Positions 18,549 through 29,164 of a DNA stretch of 64,000 nt are shown here, piece by piece. The notes beneath the pieces are model-generated. The model was not told where the DNA came from and did no database searches. It saw only the letters and a program-made list of their open reading frames with translations. The DNA is from Dechloromonas denitrificans. Its GTDB lineage: Bacteria; Pseudomonadota; Gammaproteobacteria; Burkholderiales; Rhodocyclaceae. Positions within the stretch are counted from its first letter, which is position 1. Each line of letters opens with the position of its first letter. A program made the position numbers and the translations under genes. The stretch covers positions 1,508,501 through 1,572,500 of the forward strand of contig NZ_CP075187.1 in the NCBI RefSeq assembly GCF_020510665.1, written 5' to 3'.

Positions 18549-21140
18549 ATGCGACTCGACAAGTTTACGACCAAATTCCAGCAGGCTTTAGGTGATGCCC
18601 AGAGTCTGGCGCTGGGCGGTGATCAGCAGTTTATAGAACCCCAGCACCTTTTGCTTGCGCTCCTGAGCCAGGAGGATGGAGCGACCAGTTCCCTGCTGTC
18701 GCGTGCCGGGGTTAATGTGCCGGGCCTGCGCAATGATCTCGAACGTTCGCTGAAAAACCTGCCGCAGGTTTCCGGCCATGGCGGCGATGTCTCGTTGGGG
18801 CGCGACCTGACCAATCTGCTCAACCTGACCGACCGGGAAGCGCAGAAGCGTGGTGATGAATTCATCGCCAGCGAAATGTTCCTGCTCGTGCTGGCTGATG
18901 ACAAGAATGAAACCGGTCGGCTGGCCAAGCAGCACGGCCTGAGCCGCAAAGCCATCGAAGCCGCGATCATGGCGGTGCGTGGCGGGCAGGGCGTCGACTC
19001 GCAGGATGCCGAGGGACAGCGCGAGTCACTCAAGAAATATTGCATCGATCTGACTGAACGTGCCGCCCAGGGCAAACTTGATCCGGTGATCGGCCGTGAT
19101 GATGAAATCCGCCGTGCGATCCAGATTTTGCAGCGCCGGACCAAAAATAATCCGGTATTGATCGGCGAACCGGGGGTCGGCAAGACAGCGATTGTCGAAG
19201 GCCTGGCCCAACGCATCATCAATGATGAAGTGCCGGAAACCCTGAAAGGCAAGAAGGTACTGGTACTCGACATGGCCGGCCTGCTGGCCGGCGCCAAGTA
19301 TCGCGGCGAATTCGAAGAGCGTCTGAAGGCTGTGCTCAAGGAGGTTTCGCAGGAAGCCGGGCGGATCATCCTGTTCATTGATGAAATCCACACCATGGTT
19401 GGCGCCGGCAAGGCCGAGGGCGCGATTGACGCCGGTAACATGCTCAAACCGGCCCTGGCCCGCGGCGAGCTGCATTGCATCGGTGCGACCACGCTGAACG
19501 AATATCGCAAGTACATCGAGAAGGATGCGGCGCTGGAGCGTCGTTTCCAGAAGGTGCTGGTCGATGAACCGAGTGTTGAATCAACCATCGCCATCCTGCG
19601 CGGCCTGCAGGAGAAATACGAATTGCACCACGGTGTCGATATCACCGACCCGGCCATCGTCGCGGCGGCTGAGCTCAGCCATCGCTACATCACCGATCGT
19701 TTCCTGCCGGACAAGGCGATCGACCTGATCGATGAAGCGGCAGCCCGGATCAAGATGGAAATCGACTCCAAGCCGGAGGTGATGGACCGCCTTGAGCGCC
19801 GGATGATCCAGCTCAAGATCGAGCGTGAAGCCGTCAAGCGCGAGAAGGATGATGCCTCGAAGAAACGCCTTGGCCTGATCGAGGACGAGCTGGTCAAGCT
19901 GCAGAAGGAATACTCCGACCTGGAGGAAATCTGGAAGGCCGAAAAATCGGCGGTGCTCGGTTCGGCGCACATCAAGGAAGAGATCGATCACTTGAAGGCC
20001 GATATTTCGCGGCTGCAGCGCGAGGGGCGTCTGGGTGAGGTTGCCGAATTGCAATACGGCAAGCTGCCGCAACTTGAAGCCCAGTTGAAGGCTGCCGAAA
20101 AGTCCGGTGAAGGAGAAGGGCGCAAGAATAAATTGTTGCGGACCCAGGTGGGTGCCGAGGAAATTGCCGAAGTGGTCAGTCGTGCAACCGGCATCCCGGT
20201 CAGCAAGATGATGCAGGGTGAGCGTGAAAAATTGCTCAAGATGGAGGATCGCCTTCATCAGCGCGTTGTCGGGCAGGATGAAGCTGTTCGTCTGGTTGCC
20301 GATGCCATTCGCCGGTCGCGGGCCGGTTTGTCCGACCCGAACCGGCCTTACGGTTCCTTCCTTTTCCTTGGCCCGACGGGCGTTGGCAAGACCGAGTTGT
20401 GCAAGGCGCTGGCCGAGTTCATGTTCGATGCCGAGGATCACCTGATCCGCATCGACATGAGCGAGTTCATGGAAAAGCATTCGGTTGCCCGCCTGATCGG
20501 CGCGCCGCCGGGTTATGTCGGCTACGAGGAGGGCGGCTACCTGACCGAAGCGGTGCGCCGCAAGCCGTACAGCGTGATCCTGCTTGATGAGGTCGAAAAG
20601 GCGCATCCGGACGTTTTCAACGTGCTGCTGCAGGTGCTTGACGATGGCCGGATGACCGATGGGCAGGGGCGCACGGTCGACTTCAAGAATACGGTCATTG
20701 TCATGACGTCGAATCTGGGTAGCCAGATGATCCAGCAGATGTCGGGCGACGATTACGGCGTGATCAAGATGGCGGTGATGGCCGAGGTGAAAACCTATTT
20801 CCGGCCGGAATTCGTCAACCGGATCGACGAGGTCGTGGTCTTCCACAGTCTGGCCGAAAAACACATTGCCGGGATTGCCAGAATCCAGCTCGCTTATCTC
20901 GAAAAGCGGCTGGCTCAGCTTGAAATGGGCATTGTTGTTGAGGATAGTGCCCTGGCCGAGCTGGCTCAGGCCGGATTTGATCCGGTTTTCGGAGCCAGAC
21001 CGCTCAAGCGGGCGATCCAGCAGCAGATCGAAAATCCGCTGGCCCGAGCCATTCTGGAAGGCAAGTTTGCCGCCAAGGACACGATCTGTGTCAGTTGCGA
21101 TCCGGCAACCGGCGGTATCATGCGGTTTACCAAGAACTGA
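18549..21140 (+). CDS. clpB: ATP-dependent disaggregase ClpB
   Basis: An 863-residue Hsp104/ClpB chaperone that works with DnaK to pull apart protein aggregates. It has the N-terminal Clp repeat domain (residues 1-145), the first AAA+ module with Walker A GEPGVGKT near 207, the middle coiled-coil domain around 410-530 that marks ClpB apart from ClpA/ClpC, and the second AAA+ module with GPTGVGKT near 608 and sensor residues after it. Length equals the usual ClpB. The ATG at 18549 follows a CCGGAGGA site; upstream in-frame starts fall in the sigma-32 promoter. Confidence 0.97.
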   Translation: MRLDKFTTKFQQALGDAQSLALGGDQQFIEPQHLLLALLSQEDGATSSLLSRAGVNVPGLRNDLERSLKNLPQVSGHGGDVSLGRDLTNLLNLTDREAQKRGDEFIASEMFLLVLADDKNETGRLAKQHGLSRKAIEAAIMAVRGGQGVDSQDAEGQRESLKKYCIDLTERAAQGKLDPVIGRDDEIRRAIQILQRRTKNNPVLIGEPGVGKTAIVEGLAQRIINDEVPETLKGKKVLVLDMAGLLAGAKYRGEFEERLKAVLKEVSQEAGRIILFIDEIHTMVGAGKAEGAIDAGNMLKPALARGELHCIGATTLNEYRKYIEKDAALERRFQKVLVDEPSVESTIAILRGLQEKYELHHGVDITDPAIVAAAELSHRYITDRFLPDKAIDLIDEAAARIKMEIDSKPEVMDRLERRMIQLKIEREAVKREKDDASKKRLGLIEDELVKLQKEYSDLEEIWKAEKSAVLGSAHIKEEIDHLKADISRLQREGRLGEVAELQYGKLPQLEAQLKAAEKSGEGEGRKNKLLRTQVGAEEIAEVVSRATGIPVSKMMQGEREKLLKMEDRLHQRVVGQDEAVRLVADAIRRSRAGLSDPNRPYGSFLFLGPTGVGKTELCKALAEFMFDAEDHLIRIDMSEFMEKHSVARLIGAPPGYVGYEEGGYLTEAVRRKPYSVILLDEVEKAHPDVFNVLLQVLDDGRMTDGQGRTVDFKNTVIVMTSNLGSQMIQQMSGDDYGVIKMAVMAEVKTYFRPEFVNRIDEVVVFHSLAEKHIAGIARIQLAYLEKRLAQLEMGIVVEDSALAELAQAGFDPVFGARPLKRAIQQQIENPLARAILEGKFAAKDTICVSCDPATGGIMRFTKN

Positions 21141-21155
21141 TTTCGGGTTCAGGCA

Positions 21156-21191
21156 TGAAAATGGCGAGGCACGCAGCCTCGCCATTTTTCA
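21156..21191 (+). terminator. Rho-independent terminator after clpB
   Basis: TGAAAATGGCGAGGC (21156-21170) pairs with GCCTCGCCATTTTTCA (21176-21191) across ACGCA. The long stem with a T-tract lies between the convergent clpB and DUF2502 genes and may serve both. Confidence 0.88.
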
Positions 21192-21205
21192 TGGTTCCGG
21201 GATGA

Positions 21206-21505
21206 TCAGCAGTTGCCTTTTTTAGCCTGGCCCGGAGGGCAATGGCCGCCGCCCTGATGCGGTACGCCGTTGTCGCCGCGTCCGGTGTAGTACTTTTCCC
21301 CGCGCGGGCCGTTATGGCGTTTCCAGTAATCCTGGTCGCGCCATTCATAACCGTCCCAGTAATGGCCCCGGTCATTGCGGCTGCCAAAAGTCACGGTGAC
21401 ACCAGGTGCCTGGACGCGAACATTGCCGAGATTGACGTTAACATCCACGGCATTGGCTAAAAGCGGCGAAGCCGCCACAAGTATTGCAAAGAGCGTTTTT
21501 TTCAT
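21206..21505 (-). CDS. DUF2502 small periplasmic protein (YpeC-like)
   Basis: A 99-residue protein with a signal peptide (MKKTLFAILVAASPLLANA) and a mature part rich in aromatic and charged residues. The segment YWDGYEWRDQDYWKRH matches the DUF2502/YpeC pattern. The C-terminus (GGGHCPPGQAKKGNC) has two Cys. The function of the family is unknown. The start at 21505 sits 7 bp after AAGGA; an ATG two codons upstream lies too close to that site. Confidence 0.78.
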   Translation of the reverse strand: MKKTLFAILVAASPLLANAVDVNVNLGNVRVQAPGVTVTFGSRNDRGHYWDGYEWRDQDYWKRHNGPRGEKYYTGRGDNGVPHQGGGHCPPGQAKKGNC

Positions 21506-21611
21506 GGTCATTTCCTTTTCAAAGGCTGTGGTCAACCGACTGGTAAGCAAATAACGCGTGATTGACCGAATGGGCAACAAAGAGATTGTAAAAGAATGTG
21601 GAAAGAACTGA

Positions 21612-22394
21612 ATGTTGAATGACCTTAAAGCCTGGCAAGCGCAGCGCCACGCTGAATTGAGTGCGCCGGACAGCTGGCTGGGGATGATCGGCCTGTTCTG
21701 GCTGAGTCCGGGCGTCAATCAAGTCGGTTGCCACGAGAGTGCGGTGATCCAGCTGCCCGATGGCCCGGAGAAGCTCGGCGATGTCATCTGGCAAGGCGAT
21801 ACATTGCTTTGGCAGCCGGTGGTTGGCGCGGCGCAGTCTTTGCAGACCGATTTGGCGGGGCCGCCGACCGTGATCGATCATCAAAATCTGTCTTTTTTTG
21901 TGGTCGACCGCGACGGCCAACTGGCCGTTCGTCTACGCGACCGTGCCTGGGCGGCAAGCCGTCCATTTGGCGGTCTGGCTTATTTCGACGATGACCCGGC
22001 ATGGTGCATCACGGCGGACTGGCTTGAACTATCTCCGCCACTCGATATGGCTGTGCCGAATGTCAGCGGAGATCTCAAGCCGGTCACGGTGACGCACAAG
22101 GCCGTATTCCTCGTTGATGGTCAGCCGGTCGAACTATTGCCGATGTCGGTTGGCGAGCAGGAGGTTTTCTTCGTTTTTCGTGACCGGACGAGCGGCAAGT
22201 CGAGCTACGGCGCCGGTCGCTTCCTGAAAATGAAGCCTGCGGTCGACGGGAAAATCTGCCTCGATTTCAACTACGCCTATAACCCACCGTGCGCCTTTAC
22301 GGCATTTGCCACATGTCCCTTGCCGCCGGCCGAGAATTGGCTGGGCTTCCCGGTGGCCGCCGGAGAACAGAAGCCGGTGGATCGGCATGACTGA
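21612..22394 (+). CDS. DUF1684 domain protein
   Basis: A 260-residue soluble protein. The C-terminal half carries the family blocks FVFRDRTSGKSSYGAGRFL, LDFNYAYNPPCAFTAFATC and CPLPPAENWL, which identify DUF1684. The N-terminal SAPDSWLGMIGLFWLSPG is also typical. Function is unknown. Its last 8 bp overlap the start of the exporter gene, so the two are translationally coupled. Confidence 0.9.
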   Translation: MLNDLKAWQAQRHAELSAPDSWLGMIGLFWLSPGVNQVGCHESAVIQLPDGPEKLGDVIWQGDTLLWQPVVGAAQSLQTDLAGPPTVIDHQNLSFFVVDRDGQLAVRLRDRAWAASRPFGGLAYFDDDPAWCITADWLELSPPLDMAVPNVSGDLKPVTVTHKAVFLVDGQPVELLPMSVGEQEVFFVFRDRTSGKSSYGAGRFLKMKPAVDGKICLDFNYAYNPPCAFTAFATCPLPPAENWLGFPVAAGEQKPVDRHD

Positions 22395-23613
22395 CAATCT
22401 CGATCGGCTGGTCCGCTTTCTCCGTCCTTTGGCTGAGGCGATGCATCTCAGCGGCATGCCGGCGCACGATCTGGAGCGCAAGCTGAATGCCATCGGGCAG
22501 CGTCTTGGTGTGCAGATCGAGAGTTTCGCCGTGTTGACGATGCTCACCCTGAATATTGTCAATCCTGCCGGCGAGCGGCATACCGAGATGATTCGCTTGC
22601 CCGGCTACGACTACAACATGGCCCGGCTGATCGCGCTCGAAGCCTTGATTGACGATCTTTCCAGCCTTGATGCGCTGGATGATTATGCGACCCGGCTTAA
22701 TGCCATCATGGCCGCACCTCCCTTGTGGCGTGGCTGGCCGTTTGTCGTTTTCGGCTTTTTGCTCTCTGCTTCGGTCGCTGTGCTGTTGCGCGGCGGCTGG
22801 GTCGAGGTGGTCTGCGGTGGCCTGGTCGGCATGATTTTCGTGGCCGCCTACCAGTCGCTGGCCCGGACGCCGCGCCTCGGGCCTGCCGCGCCGGTGATTC
22901 TCTGCCTGCTCGCCGCTTTCTGCGCCCAGGTCTTGAGCCTGGTTTTTCCCGGTCAGGCAACGTTCATAACGGCGGTTGCTGGCGTCGTTCTGTTGCTGCC
23001 CGGATTTACGCTGACCATCGCGCTCTCCGAACTGGCGACGCAGAACTTGCTGGCCGGCACCGGCCGCTTGGTCGGTGCCTTCGTGCTGCTCTTCATGATG
23101 GGCGCAGGCTTGGCGATTGGTACGCAAATCGGCCAGCAGTTGCTGCCACTGGTGCCGGCCGGCAGCCCACTGCCACTGCCGGCCTGGGTGATCTGGCCGG
23201 CCATTGCCGCGCTTGGCGTGTCATTGCTCGGGGTGCTCCAGGCGCCGTTCCGCGCCGTGCATGTCTCGGTTGCCGCCTGCTTGCTGGCCTGGGCTGTCTA
23301 TAGCCTGGTCAGCAGTCTGCTGGGCAACGTGGTCGGTGCATTTGTCAGCGCGCTGAGTGTCGCGCTGGCCGGCCATTTGTATCACTATTTCTCGGGGCAG
23401 CCGGGGATTCTTGTTCAGATTCCCGGCTTGATTACGCTGGTGCCCGGCAGCATGGGCTTTCGCGGCATCAACGCCCTGATGGGCCATGACAGCGCCAGCG
23501 GCATTGGCTTGATTACCGAAATGCTGCTGACCGGCGCTGTTCTGGCTGTCGGCTTGCTGCTCGCCGACAACGTGGCGCCATTGTTGTTCGGGGCGCGCGA
23601 AAGGAAAAGCTAG
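22387..23613 (+). CDS. ThrE-family threonine/serine exporter
   Basis: A 408-residue membrane protein with the ThrE layout: a soluble N-terminal domain of about 110 residues (AMHLSGMPAHDLERKLNAIGQRLG, RLPGYDYNMARL) followed by about ten membrane helices. The core includes GVVLLLPGFTLTIALSELAT and the C-terminal block IPGLITLVPGSMGFRGINAL. Corynebacterium ThrE exports threonine and serine by proton-motive force; here it is inferred only by family. Its TAG stop and the stop of the opposing RND permease share the bases CTAG. Confidence 0.88.
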   Translation: MTDNLDRLVRFLRPLAEAMHLSGMPAHDLERKLNAIGQRLGVQIESFAVLTMLTLNIVNPAGERHTEMIRLPGYDYNMARLIALEALIDDLSSLDALDDYATRLNAIMAAPPLWRGWPFVVFGFLLSASVAVLLRGGWVEVVCGGLVGMIFVAAYQSLARTPRLGPAAPVILCLLAAFCAQVLSLVFPGQATFITAVAGVVLLLPGFTLTIALSELATQNLLAGTGRLVGAFVLLFMMGAGLAIGTQIGQQLLPLVPAGSPLPLPAWVIWPAIAALGVSLLGVLQAPFRAVHVSVAACLLAWAVYSLVSSLLGNVVGAFVSALSVALAGHLYHYFSGQPGILVQIPGLITLVPGSMGFRGINALMGHDSASGIGLITEMLLTGAVLAVGLLLADNVAPLLFGARERKS

Positions 23614-26600
23614 GCTGCTTGGCCGGCCAGGCTGTCTTTCGCGGTAAACCGGTCGAGATAGAGGTAAACCACCGGCGTCAGATAGAGCGTCAGCAGTTGC
23701 GACAACATCAGTCCGCCGACCACGGCCAGACCGAGCGGCTGACGGACTTCGGCGCCGGCGCCGATGCCGAGGGCAATTGGCAAGGTGCCGACCAGTGCTG
23801 CCATGGTGGTCATCATGATCGGCCGGAAACGGACGATGCTGGCCTGGAAGATGGCTTCGGCCGGGGCGACGCCTTCCTTGCGCTGCTTTTCGAGCGCGAA
23901 GTCGATCATCATGATGGCGTTTTTCTTGACGATGCCGATCAGCATGATGACCCCGACGAAGGCGTAGAGGCTGAGATCGACCTTGAAGATGAGCAGCGTG
24001 ATCAGCGCGCCGAGGCCGGCCGACGGCAGGCCGGAGAGAATGGTCAGCGGGTGGATGAAGCTCTCGTAGAGAATGCCGAGCACCAGATAGACGACCAGCA
24101 CGGCGACGAGCAGCAGCATGCCGAGGCCCTGCAGCGATGACTGGAAGGCTTGCGCCGTGCCCTGCAGGCTGGTGCTGAGCGACACCGGGACGCGAATTTC
24201 CTGTTCCATTGCCTTGATCTTGTCGACCGCGTCGCCGAGCGAAACGCCGGGCATCAGGTTGAACGAGATCGTCACCGAGGGCAACTGGCCCTGGTGATTG
24301 ACTGTCAGTGCCTGGGTTTTCTTGTTAAAGCGGGCTACGGTGTCGAGCGGAATCAGCTTGCCGCCGCTACCGCGCACATAGAGTCGCGACAGGGCTTCAG
24401 GATCGGCCTGGAATTCCGGTGCCACTTCGAGAATTACCTGGTATTGCGCGGTGCTGCCGTAGATCGTCGATACCTGGCGGGCGCTGAAGGCACTCTGCAG
24501 CGCATCCTCGACCTGGCCGAAGGTCAGGCCGAGCGAGGCCAGCTTGTCGCGGTCGATATCCAGCCCGACGACCGGGCTCATGTTGTTGAGATTGTTGGTG
24601 ACATCGACGAAGCCCGGCATCTGGCGAATCTTCTGGGTCAATGTCGCGGTCCACTGGTACAACTCGTCAAGATCGGTGTCCTGCAAGGTGTACTGATACT
24701 GCGCCGCGGTAATCTGCCCGCCAATGCGGATGACCGGCGGATTCTGCATGTACACCTTGATGCCCGGTACGGCGGCCAGTTTGGGGCGCAGGCGCTGGAT
24801 GATCTGGTCCGGCGTCGAGTTCCGTTCATGGCGCGGCTTGAGAATCATGAACACAGTGCCGGTGTTGGCGGTCGGGCGGATGCCGCCGGCCCCGACGGCC
24901 GACATGAAGGAGGCAATGTCCGGCTCCTGGGCGACGATTTCGGCCACCGCACGCTGATGTTCGACCATCGACTTGAACGAGGCGTCCTGCGCGCCTTCGG
25001 TGAAGGCGATGATCTGGCCGGAATCGCCGCTCGGCAGGAAATCCTTGGGAACCAGCGTGAACAGGTAGGCGGTCAGCGCCAGCGTGGCGAAAAAGCTGGC
25101 CAGGACGGTGCGTGGATGACGCATCGCCAGTCCGAGCGTTTTTTCGTAAGCGCCGAGCAGGGCGTCGAAGAAGCGCTCGAACATCAGGAAAACCTTGCCG
25201 TGCGAATCCGGCTCGGCATGCTTGACGTAACGGCTGCACAACATGGGTGTCAGGGTCAGCGAGACAAATCCGGAAACCAGAATGGCGACGCAGATGGTCA
25301 CGGCGAATTCATGTAGCAGACGGCCGACGATGCCCTGCATGAAGAGTACCGGAATGAACACGGCAATCAGCGAAATGGTCATCGAGATGATCGTGAAGCC
25401 GATTTCCTTGGCCCCCTTGATCGCCGCTTCGAACGGCGTTTCGCCGGCTTCGACGTGACGCACGATATTTTCCAGCATGACGATGGCGTCATCGACGACG
25501 AAGCCGACCGACAGGGTCAGGGCGAGCAGCGAAAGATTGTCCAGGCTGTAGCCGAGCGCCGACATCGCAGCAAAGGTGCCGACCACCGAAATCGGCAGGG
25601 CCAGGCTGGGGATCACGGTGGCCGAGAGGTTACGCAGGAAAAGCAGGATGACCATGATGACCAGGAAGCCGGAAAGAACGAGCGTGAATTGCACGTCTTC
25701 GATCGAGTCGCGGATCGAATGGCTGCGGTCGAACAGCACTTTCATGTCCACTGCCGCCGGCAGCTTGGCCTGGAAGGAGGGCAGGATGCGCTTGATGGCA
25801 TCGACCGTTTCAATCGTGTTGGCACCCGGCTGGCGCTGGATGGCCAGCACGATGGCGCGCTTGTCGATGTGCCAGCTGGCGATTTTGGCGTTTTCCACGG
25901 CGTCGACCGCGCTGGCCACGTCCTCAAGGCGAACCGGGGCGCCATTGCGCCAGGTGACGATCAGCGGGCGATAGGCGGCGGCGGAAGAGAGCTGGCCGTT
26001 GTCTTTCAGGGCGAAGGTCTGGCGCTGGCCATCGAGCTGGCCGACCGGCTGGTTGACGTTGTTCTGGGCAATGGCCTGCTGGAGCTCATCAATCCCGACG
26101 CCGCGTGCAGCGAGCTGGTCGGGGTTGGCCTGAATGCGGACGGCAAATTTTTGCGAGCCGTAGATCTGCACTTGCGCAACGCCAGGGACGGTGGACAAAC
26201 GTTGGGCCAATTGTGTTTCGGCGTATTCGTGCACCAGCGAAAGCGGCAGGGTCGGCGACGACATCGCGATGTAGAAAATCGGCGAATCGGCCGGATTGAC
26301 CTTGCGGAAGGAGGGCGGCGTCGGCATGTTCGGCGGCAGCTTGCGCAGCGCGGCGGAAATGGCCGATTGCACATCCTGGGCGGCGGCATCGATGTTGCGG
26401 TCGAGCGAAAACTGCAGCGTGATCGTCGCCGAGCCCTGGGCGCTGGTCGAGGTCATCGAATCGAGGCCGGCAATCGTCGAGAACTGGCCTTCAAGCGGCG
26501 TCGCGACTGCGGCAGCCATGGTTTCCGGTGAGGCACCGGGCAGGCTGGCGCTGACCGAGATGGTCGGGAAGTCGACGGCCGGCAATTCCGAGACCGGCAG

Positions 26601-26693
26601 CGAGCGGTAGCCGATCAGGCCGAAAATGAGCAGGGCGACCATCATCAGCGTGGTCATTACCGGCCGGCGGATGCAGAGTTCAGGCAAATTCAT
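23610..26693 (-). CDS. Multidrug RND efflux permease (MdtB/MdtC-like, HAE-1)
   Basis: A 1027-residue proton-driven pump. The N-terminus MNLPELCIRRPVMTTLMMVALL and the segments PVSELPAVDFPTISVSASLPGASPETMA and VVDDAIVMLENIVRHVEAG (TM4 acidic pair) belong to the MdtB/MdtC branch of HAE-1 pumps. The second half has GIVKKNAIMMIDFALEKQRKEG. It exports organic compounds, not metals, unlike the pump at 9339. Only one permease gene is present, where E. coli has two (mdtB, mdtC), and no outer-membrane gene is attached. The adaptor gene lies 10 bp upstream. Confidence 0.94.
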   Translation of the reverse strand: MNLPELCIRRPVMTTLMMVALLIFGLIGYRSLPVSELPAVDFPTISVSASLPGASPETMAAAVATPLEGQFSTIAGLDSMTSTSAQGSATITLQFSLDRNIDAAAQDVQSAISAALRKLPPNMPTPPSFRKVNPADSPIFYIAMSSPTLPLSLVHEYAETQLAQRLSTVPGVAQVQIYGSQKFAVRIQANPDQLAARGVGIDELQQAIAQNNVNQPVGQLDGQRQTFALKDNGQLSSAAAYRPLIVTWRNGAPVRLEDVASAVDAVENAKIASWHIDKRAIVLAIQRQPGANTIETVDAIKRILPSFQAKLPAAVDMKVLFDRSHSIRDSIEDVQFTLVLSGFLVIMVILLFLRNLSATVIPSLALPISVVGTFAAMSALGYSLDNLSLLALTLSVGFVVDDAIVMLENIVRHVEAGETPFEAAIKGAKEIGFTIISMTISLIAVFIPVLFMQGIVGRLLHEFAVTICVAILVSGFVSLTLTPMLCSRYVKHAEPDSHGKVFLMFERFFDALLGAYEKTLGLAMRHPRTVLASFFATLALTAYLFTLVPKDFLPSGDSGQIIAFTEGAQDASFKSMVEHQRAVAEIVAQEPDIASFMSAVGAGGIRPTANTGTVFMILKPRHERNSTPDQIIQRLRPKLAAVPGIKVYMQNPPVIRIGGQITAAQYQYTLQDTDLDELYQWTATLTQKIRQMPGFVDVTNNLNNMSPVVGLDIDRDKLASLGLTFGQVEDALQSAFSARQVSTIYGSTAQYQVILEVAPEFQADPEALSRLYVRGSGGKLIPLDTVARFNKKTQALTVNHQGQLPSVTISFNLMPGVSLGDAVDKIKAMEQEIRVPVSLSTSLQGTAQAFQSSLQGLGMLLLVAVLVVYLVLGILYESFIHPLTILSGLPSAGLGALITLLIFKVDLSLYAFVGVIMLIGIVKKNAIMMIDFALEKQRKEGVAPAEAIFQASIVRFRPIMMTTMAALVGTLPIALGIGAGAEVRQPLGLAVVGGLMLSQLLTLYLTPVVYLYLDRFTAKDSLAGQAA

Positions 26694-26703
26694 CGGGCAA
26701 CCT

Positions 26704-27900
26704 TCAGCGTGCGCTCGGTGCCGGGCTGGCGGCGGATGTCGGTGCTGCTGCCGGCGTGGCCGGGCTGGCTGCTTCAGCCGCTTTGCCTTGCCTCGGTTTG
26801 ACGGTTGCGCCGGGCGTCAGGCGGAGCTGGCCATCGGTGACCACGCTGTCGCCGGCGGCAAGTCCCTGGGTGATGGCCGACATGCCCTGATAGGTCGAGA
26901 TGACCTCGATTTTTCGTACCTCGGCCGTATTGTCCGGTTTGACGACGTAGAGAAAATTGCCGTCGGCGCCTTGCTGAATGGCTTCGTTCGGGATCAATAC
27001 TGCGTCGGCCAGCTTGTCGAGTGTCATGCCGACATTGAGGAACTGGCCCGGCGTCAGTTTGCCGTCCTTGTTGTCCAGGATGGCTTTCATCAAAATCGTG
27101 CCATTGGCGGCGTCGACCGCGTTATCGATGAATTTGGCGGTGCCTTCCAGCTTTTGTTCCTTGTTGCCGGGCAGGTTGACCTGCACCTTCATCGGCCCCT
27201 GACTCATTGCCTGGCGCAGTTTGGGCAGCAGCTTTTCGGGAACCGAAAAAGTGACATAGAGCGGATTGACCCGATTGACGACTGCCAGCGCCGTGTCGTT
27301 GGTCTTGACCGATGAGCCGGGGAATACGAGGCGGGCACCGATGACGCCGGAGAAGGGGGCGCGGATGGTCGCGTACGAGAGTTGCAGGCGGGCCAGTTCG
27401 AGCGCTGCCTTGTCGGCCTGCACGGTGGCTGCCGCCGCCGCCTCACTGGTGCGAATTTCGTTGACCTTTTCATCGGAGACGAATCCCTTGGCTTTGAGGG
27501 CCTGGTAGCGTTCGACATCGGCATGGGCTTTGCTCAACTGGGCCTGATCCTTGGCCAGCAGGGCTTCGACTTGCATCGCCTTGGCATTGAAATCGGCCGG
27601 GTCGAGCCGGATCAGGACATCGCCCTGCTTGACTTGCTGGCCTTCGGTATAGGCCACGGAGAGTACCTGACCATCGATTCGTGATTTGAGCGTAACGCCT
27701 TCGTAGGCTTCGGCGCGACCCATTGTGCCGAACAGGATCGGCATGTCGCCGGTCTGTGCGGTTGCAACGGCGACGGGGACTGGGACGGCAACTTTGGGCT
27801 GGGGGGTCGAGTTGGCCTTGGAGGTATTCGCGTACCAATATCCGCCGCCAGCCAGCGCTGCAATTGCCGTTGCCAATACCAGTCTGCTTGAATTTTTCAT
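26704..27900 (-). CDS. RND efflux periplasmic adaptor (MdtA-like)
   Basis: A 398-residue membrane-fusion protein. One N-terminal hydrophobic anchor (LVLATAIAALAGGGYWYA) is followed by the biotinyl-lipoyl segment GVTLKSRIDGQVLSVAYTEGQ, an alpha-hairpin around residues 105-165, and the barrel domains. The C-terminal tail is Ala/Pro-rich (PATPAAAPTSAASPAPSAR). It directly precedes the permease gene, so the two form an efflux pair. The start at 27900 is chosen from the anchor sequence, as no clear ribosome binding site is visible. Confidence 0.92.
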   Translation of the reverse strand: MKNSSRLVLATAIAALAGGGYWYANTSKANSTPQPKVAVPVPVAVATAQTGDMPILFGTMGRAEAYEGVTLKSRIDGQVLSVAYTEGQQVKQGDVLIRLDPADFNAKAMQVEALLAKDQAQLSKAHADVERYQALKAKGFVSDEKVNEIRTSEAAAAATVQADKAALELARLQLSYATIRAPFSGVIGARLVFPGSSVKTNDTALAVVNRVNPLYVTFSVPEKLLPKLRQAMSQGPMKVQVNLPGNKEQKLEGTAKFIDNAVDAANGTILMKAILDNKDGKLTPGQFLNVGMTLDKLADAVLIPNEAIQQGADGNFLYVVKPDNTAEVRKIEVISTYQGMSAITQGLAAGDSVVTDGQLRLTPGATVKPRQGKAAEAASPATPAAAPTSAASPAPSAR

Positions 27901-27997
27901 GTCGGTGCGTTGCGTAAAGAATGTTTTACCGTGTTGCCGATCCGGTTGAAAACGGGGTGAATTTGCGGGTCGACCGCAGTATTCACCCCGTGCGCCT

Positions 27998-29125
27998 TCA
28001 GCCCAGTTGCTTGAGTGCCTGGGCCAGCGAAGCGACCGTGCGTTCCGGGTTGTGCAGTTTGTCCAGCCCGAACAGGCCGATCCGGAAAGTCCGGAAATCG
28101 GCGGGTTCATCGCATTGCAGCGGTACGCCGGCGGCCGTCTGCAGGCCGATGTTGAGGAATTTCTTGCACGACTGGATATCGGCGTCGCTGGTGTAGCTGA
28201 CGACGACACCCGGCGCCTGGAAACCGGCCGCCGCCACGCTGGGGAAGCCGCGGCTTTCGAGCAGGGCGCGGACCTGGCGGCCGAGTTCGTGTTGTTCGGC
28301 ACAAACCTTGTCAAAGCCATAGGCTTCGGTTTCGAGCATCACGTCGCGCATCGTGGCCAGCGCATCGGTCGGCATCGTGGCGTGGTAGGCGTGGCCGCCG
28401 TTCTCAAAGGCTTCCATGATCTGCAGCCATTTTTTCAGGTCGCAGGCAAAGCTGCTGCTCGTCGTTGTTTCGATCCTGGCGCGGGCGCGTTCGCCGAGCA
28501 TGACCAGCGCGCAGCAGGGGGAGCCGCTCCAGCCTTTTTGCGGCGCACTGATCAGCACATCGACCCCGTTGGCCTGCATGTCGACCCAGACCGTGCCGGA
28601 GGCGATGCAATCGAGCACAAAAAGCCCGTCGACCGCGCGAACGGCCTCGCTGACGGCTTGCAGGTAGCTGTCGGGCAGGATCATGCCGGAAGCCGTTTCG
28701 ACGTGTGGGGCAAAGACCACGGCCGGCTTCTCCCGGAGGATGGTCGCGACGACTTCGTCGACCGGCGCAGGGGCGAACGGTGCCTGACTGCTGCTGCCGG
28801 TCTGGCGGGCCTTGAACACGATGCTTTCGGCCGGAATCCGGCCCATGTCGAAAATCTGCGTCCAGCGGAAGCTGAACCAGCCGTTGCGGATGACCATGAC
28901 TTTCTGGTCGGTGGCGAACTGGCGGGCAACCGCTTCCATGCCGAAGGTGCCGCTACCTGGCACGACGATGGCCGCCTGGGCGCTGTAAACCTTTTTCAAG
29001 ATCCGTGAAATGTCTTTCATGACGCCCTGGAAACGCTGCGACATGTGGTTGAGTGCGCGGTCGGTATAGACCACCGAGTACTCAAGCAAGCCTTGGGGAT
29101 CGGGTTGGGGTAGAAGTGACGGCAT
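27998..29125 (-). CDS. Class V PLP aminotransferase (alanine-glyoxylate/serine type)
   Basis: A 375-residue fold-type I aminotransferase. Recognisable parts are VVPGSGTFGMEAVARQF (phosphate-binding region), VFAPHVETASGMILPD, FVLDCIASGTVWVD (Asp to the pyridine N) and SAPQKGWSGSPCCALVML with the PLP-binding lysine. The family uses alanine, serine or phosphonate amines with glyoxylate or pyruvate. The exact substrate is open. The start follows a GGAGA site. The sigma-factor gene lies 39 bp upstream on the same strand. Confidence 0.88.
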   Translation of the reverse strand: MPSLLPQPDPQGLLEYSVVYTDRALNHMSQRFQGVMKDISRILKKVYSAQAAIVVPGSGTFGMEAVARQFATDQKVMVIRNGWFSFRWTQIFDMGRIPAESIVFKARQTGSSSQAPFAPAPVDEVVATILREKPAVVFAPHVETASGMILPDSYLQAVSEAVRAVDGLFVLDCIASGTVWVDMQANGVDVLISAPQKGWSGSPCCALVMLGERARARIETTTSSSFACDLKKWLQIMEAFENGGHAYHATMPTDALATMRDVMLETEAYGFDKVCAEQHELGRQVRALLESRGFPSVAAAGFQAPGVVVSYTSDADIQSCKKFLNIGLQTAAGVPLQCDEPADFRTFRIGLFGLDKLHNPERTVASLAQALKQLG

Positions 29126-29164
29126 GGTTTGTCTCCGCTGTGGGCTGTTTTGATATGAAAAAAG

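Noticed and set aside
19581..21185. A 534-codon minus-strand frame opposite clpB
   Set aside because: Shadow of a highly conserved gene; no motif and no ribosome binding site.
24150..26531. Two long plus-strand frames (388 and 358 codons) opposite the MdtB-like permease
   Set aside because: Both are antisense to a complete RND permease and lack motifs.
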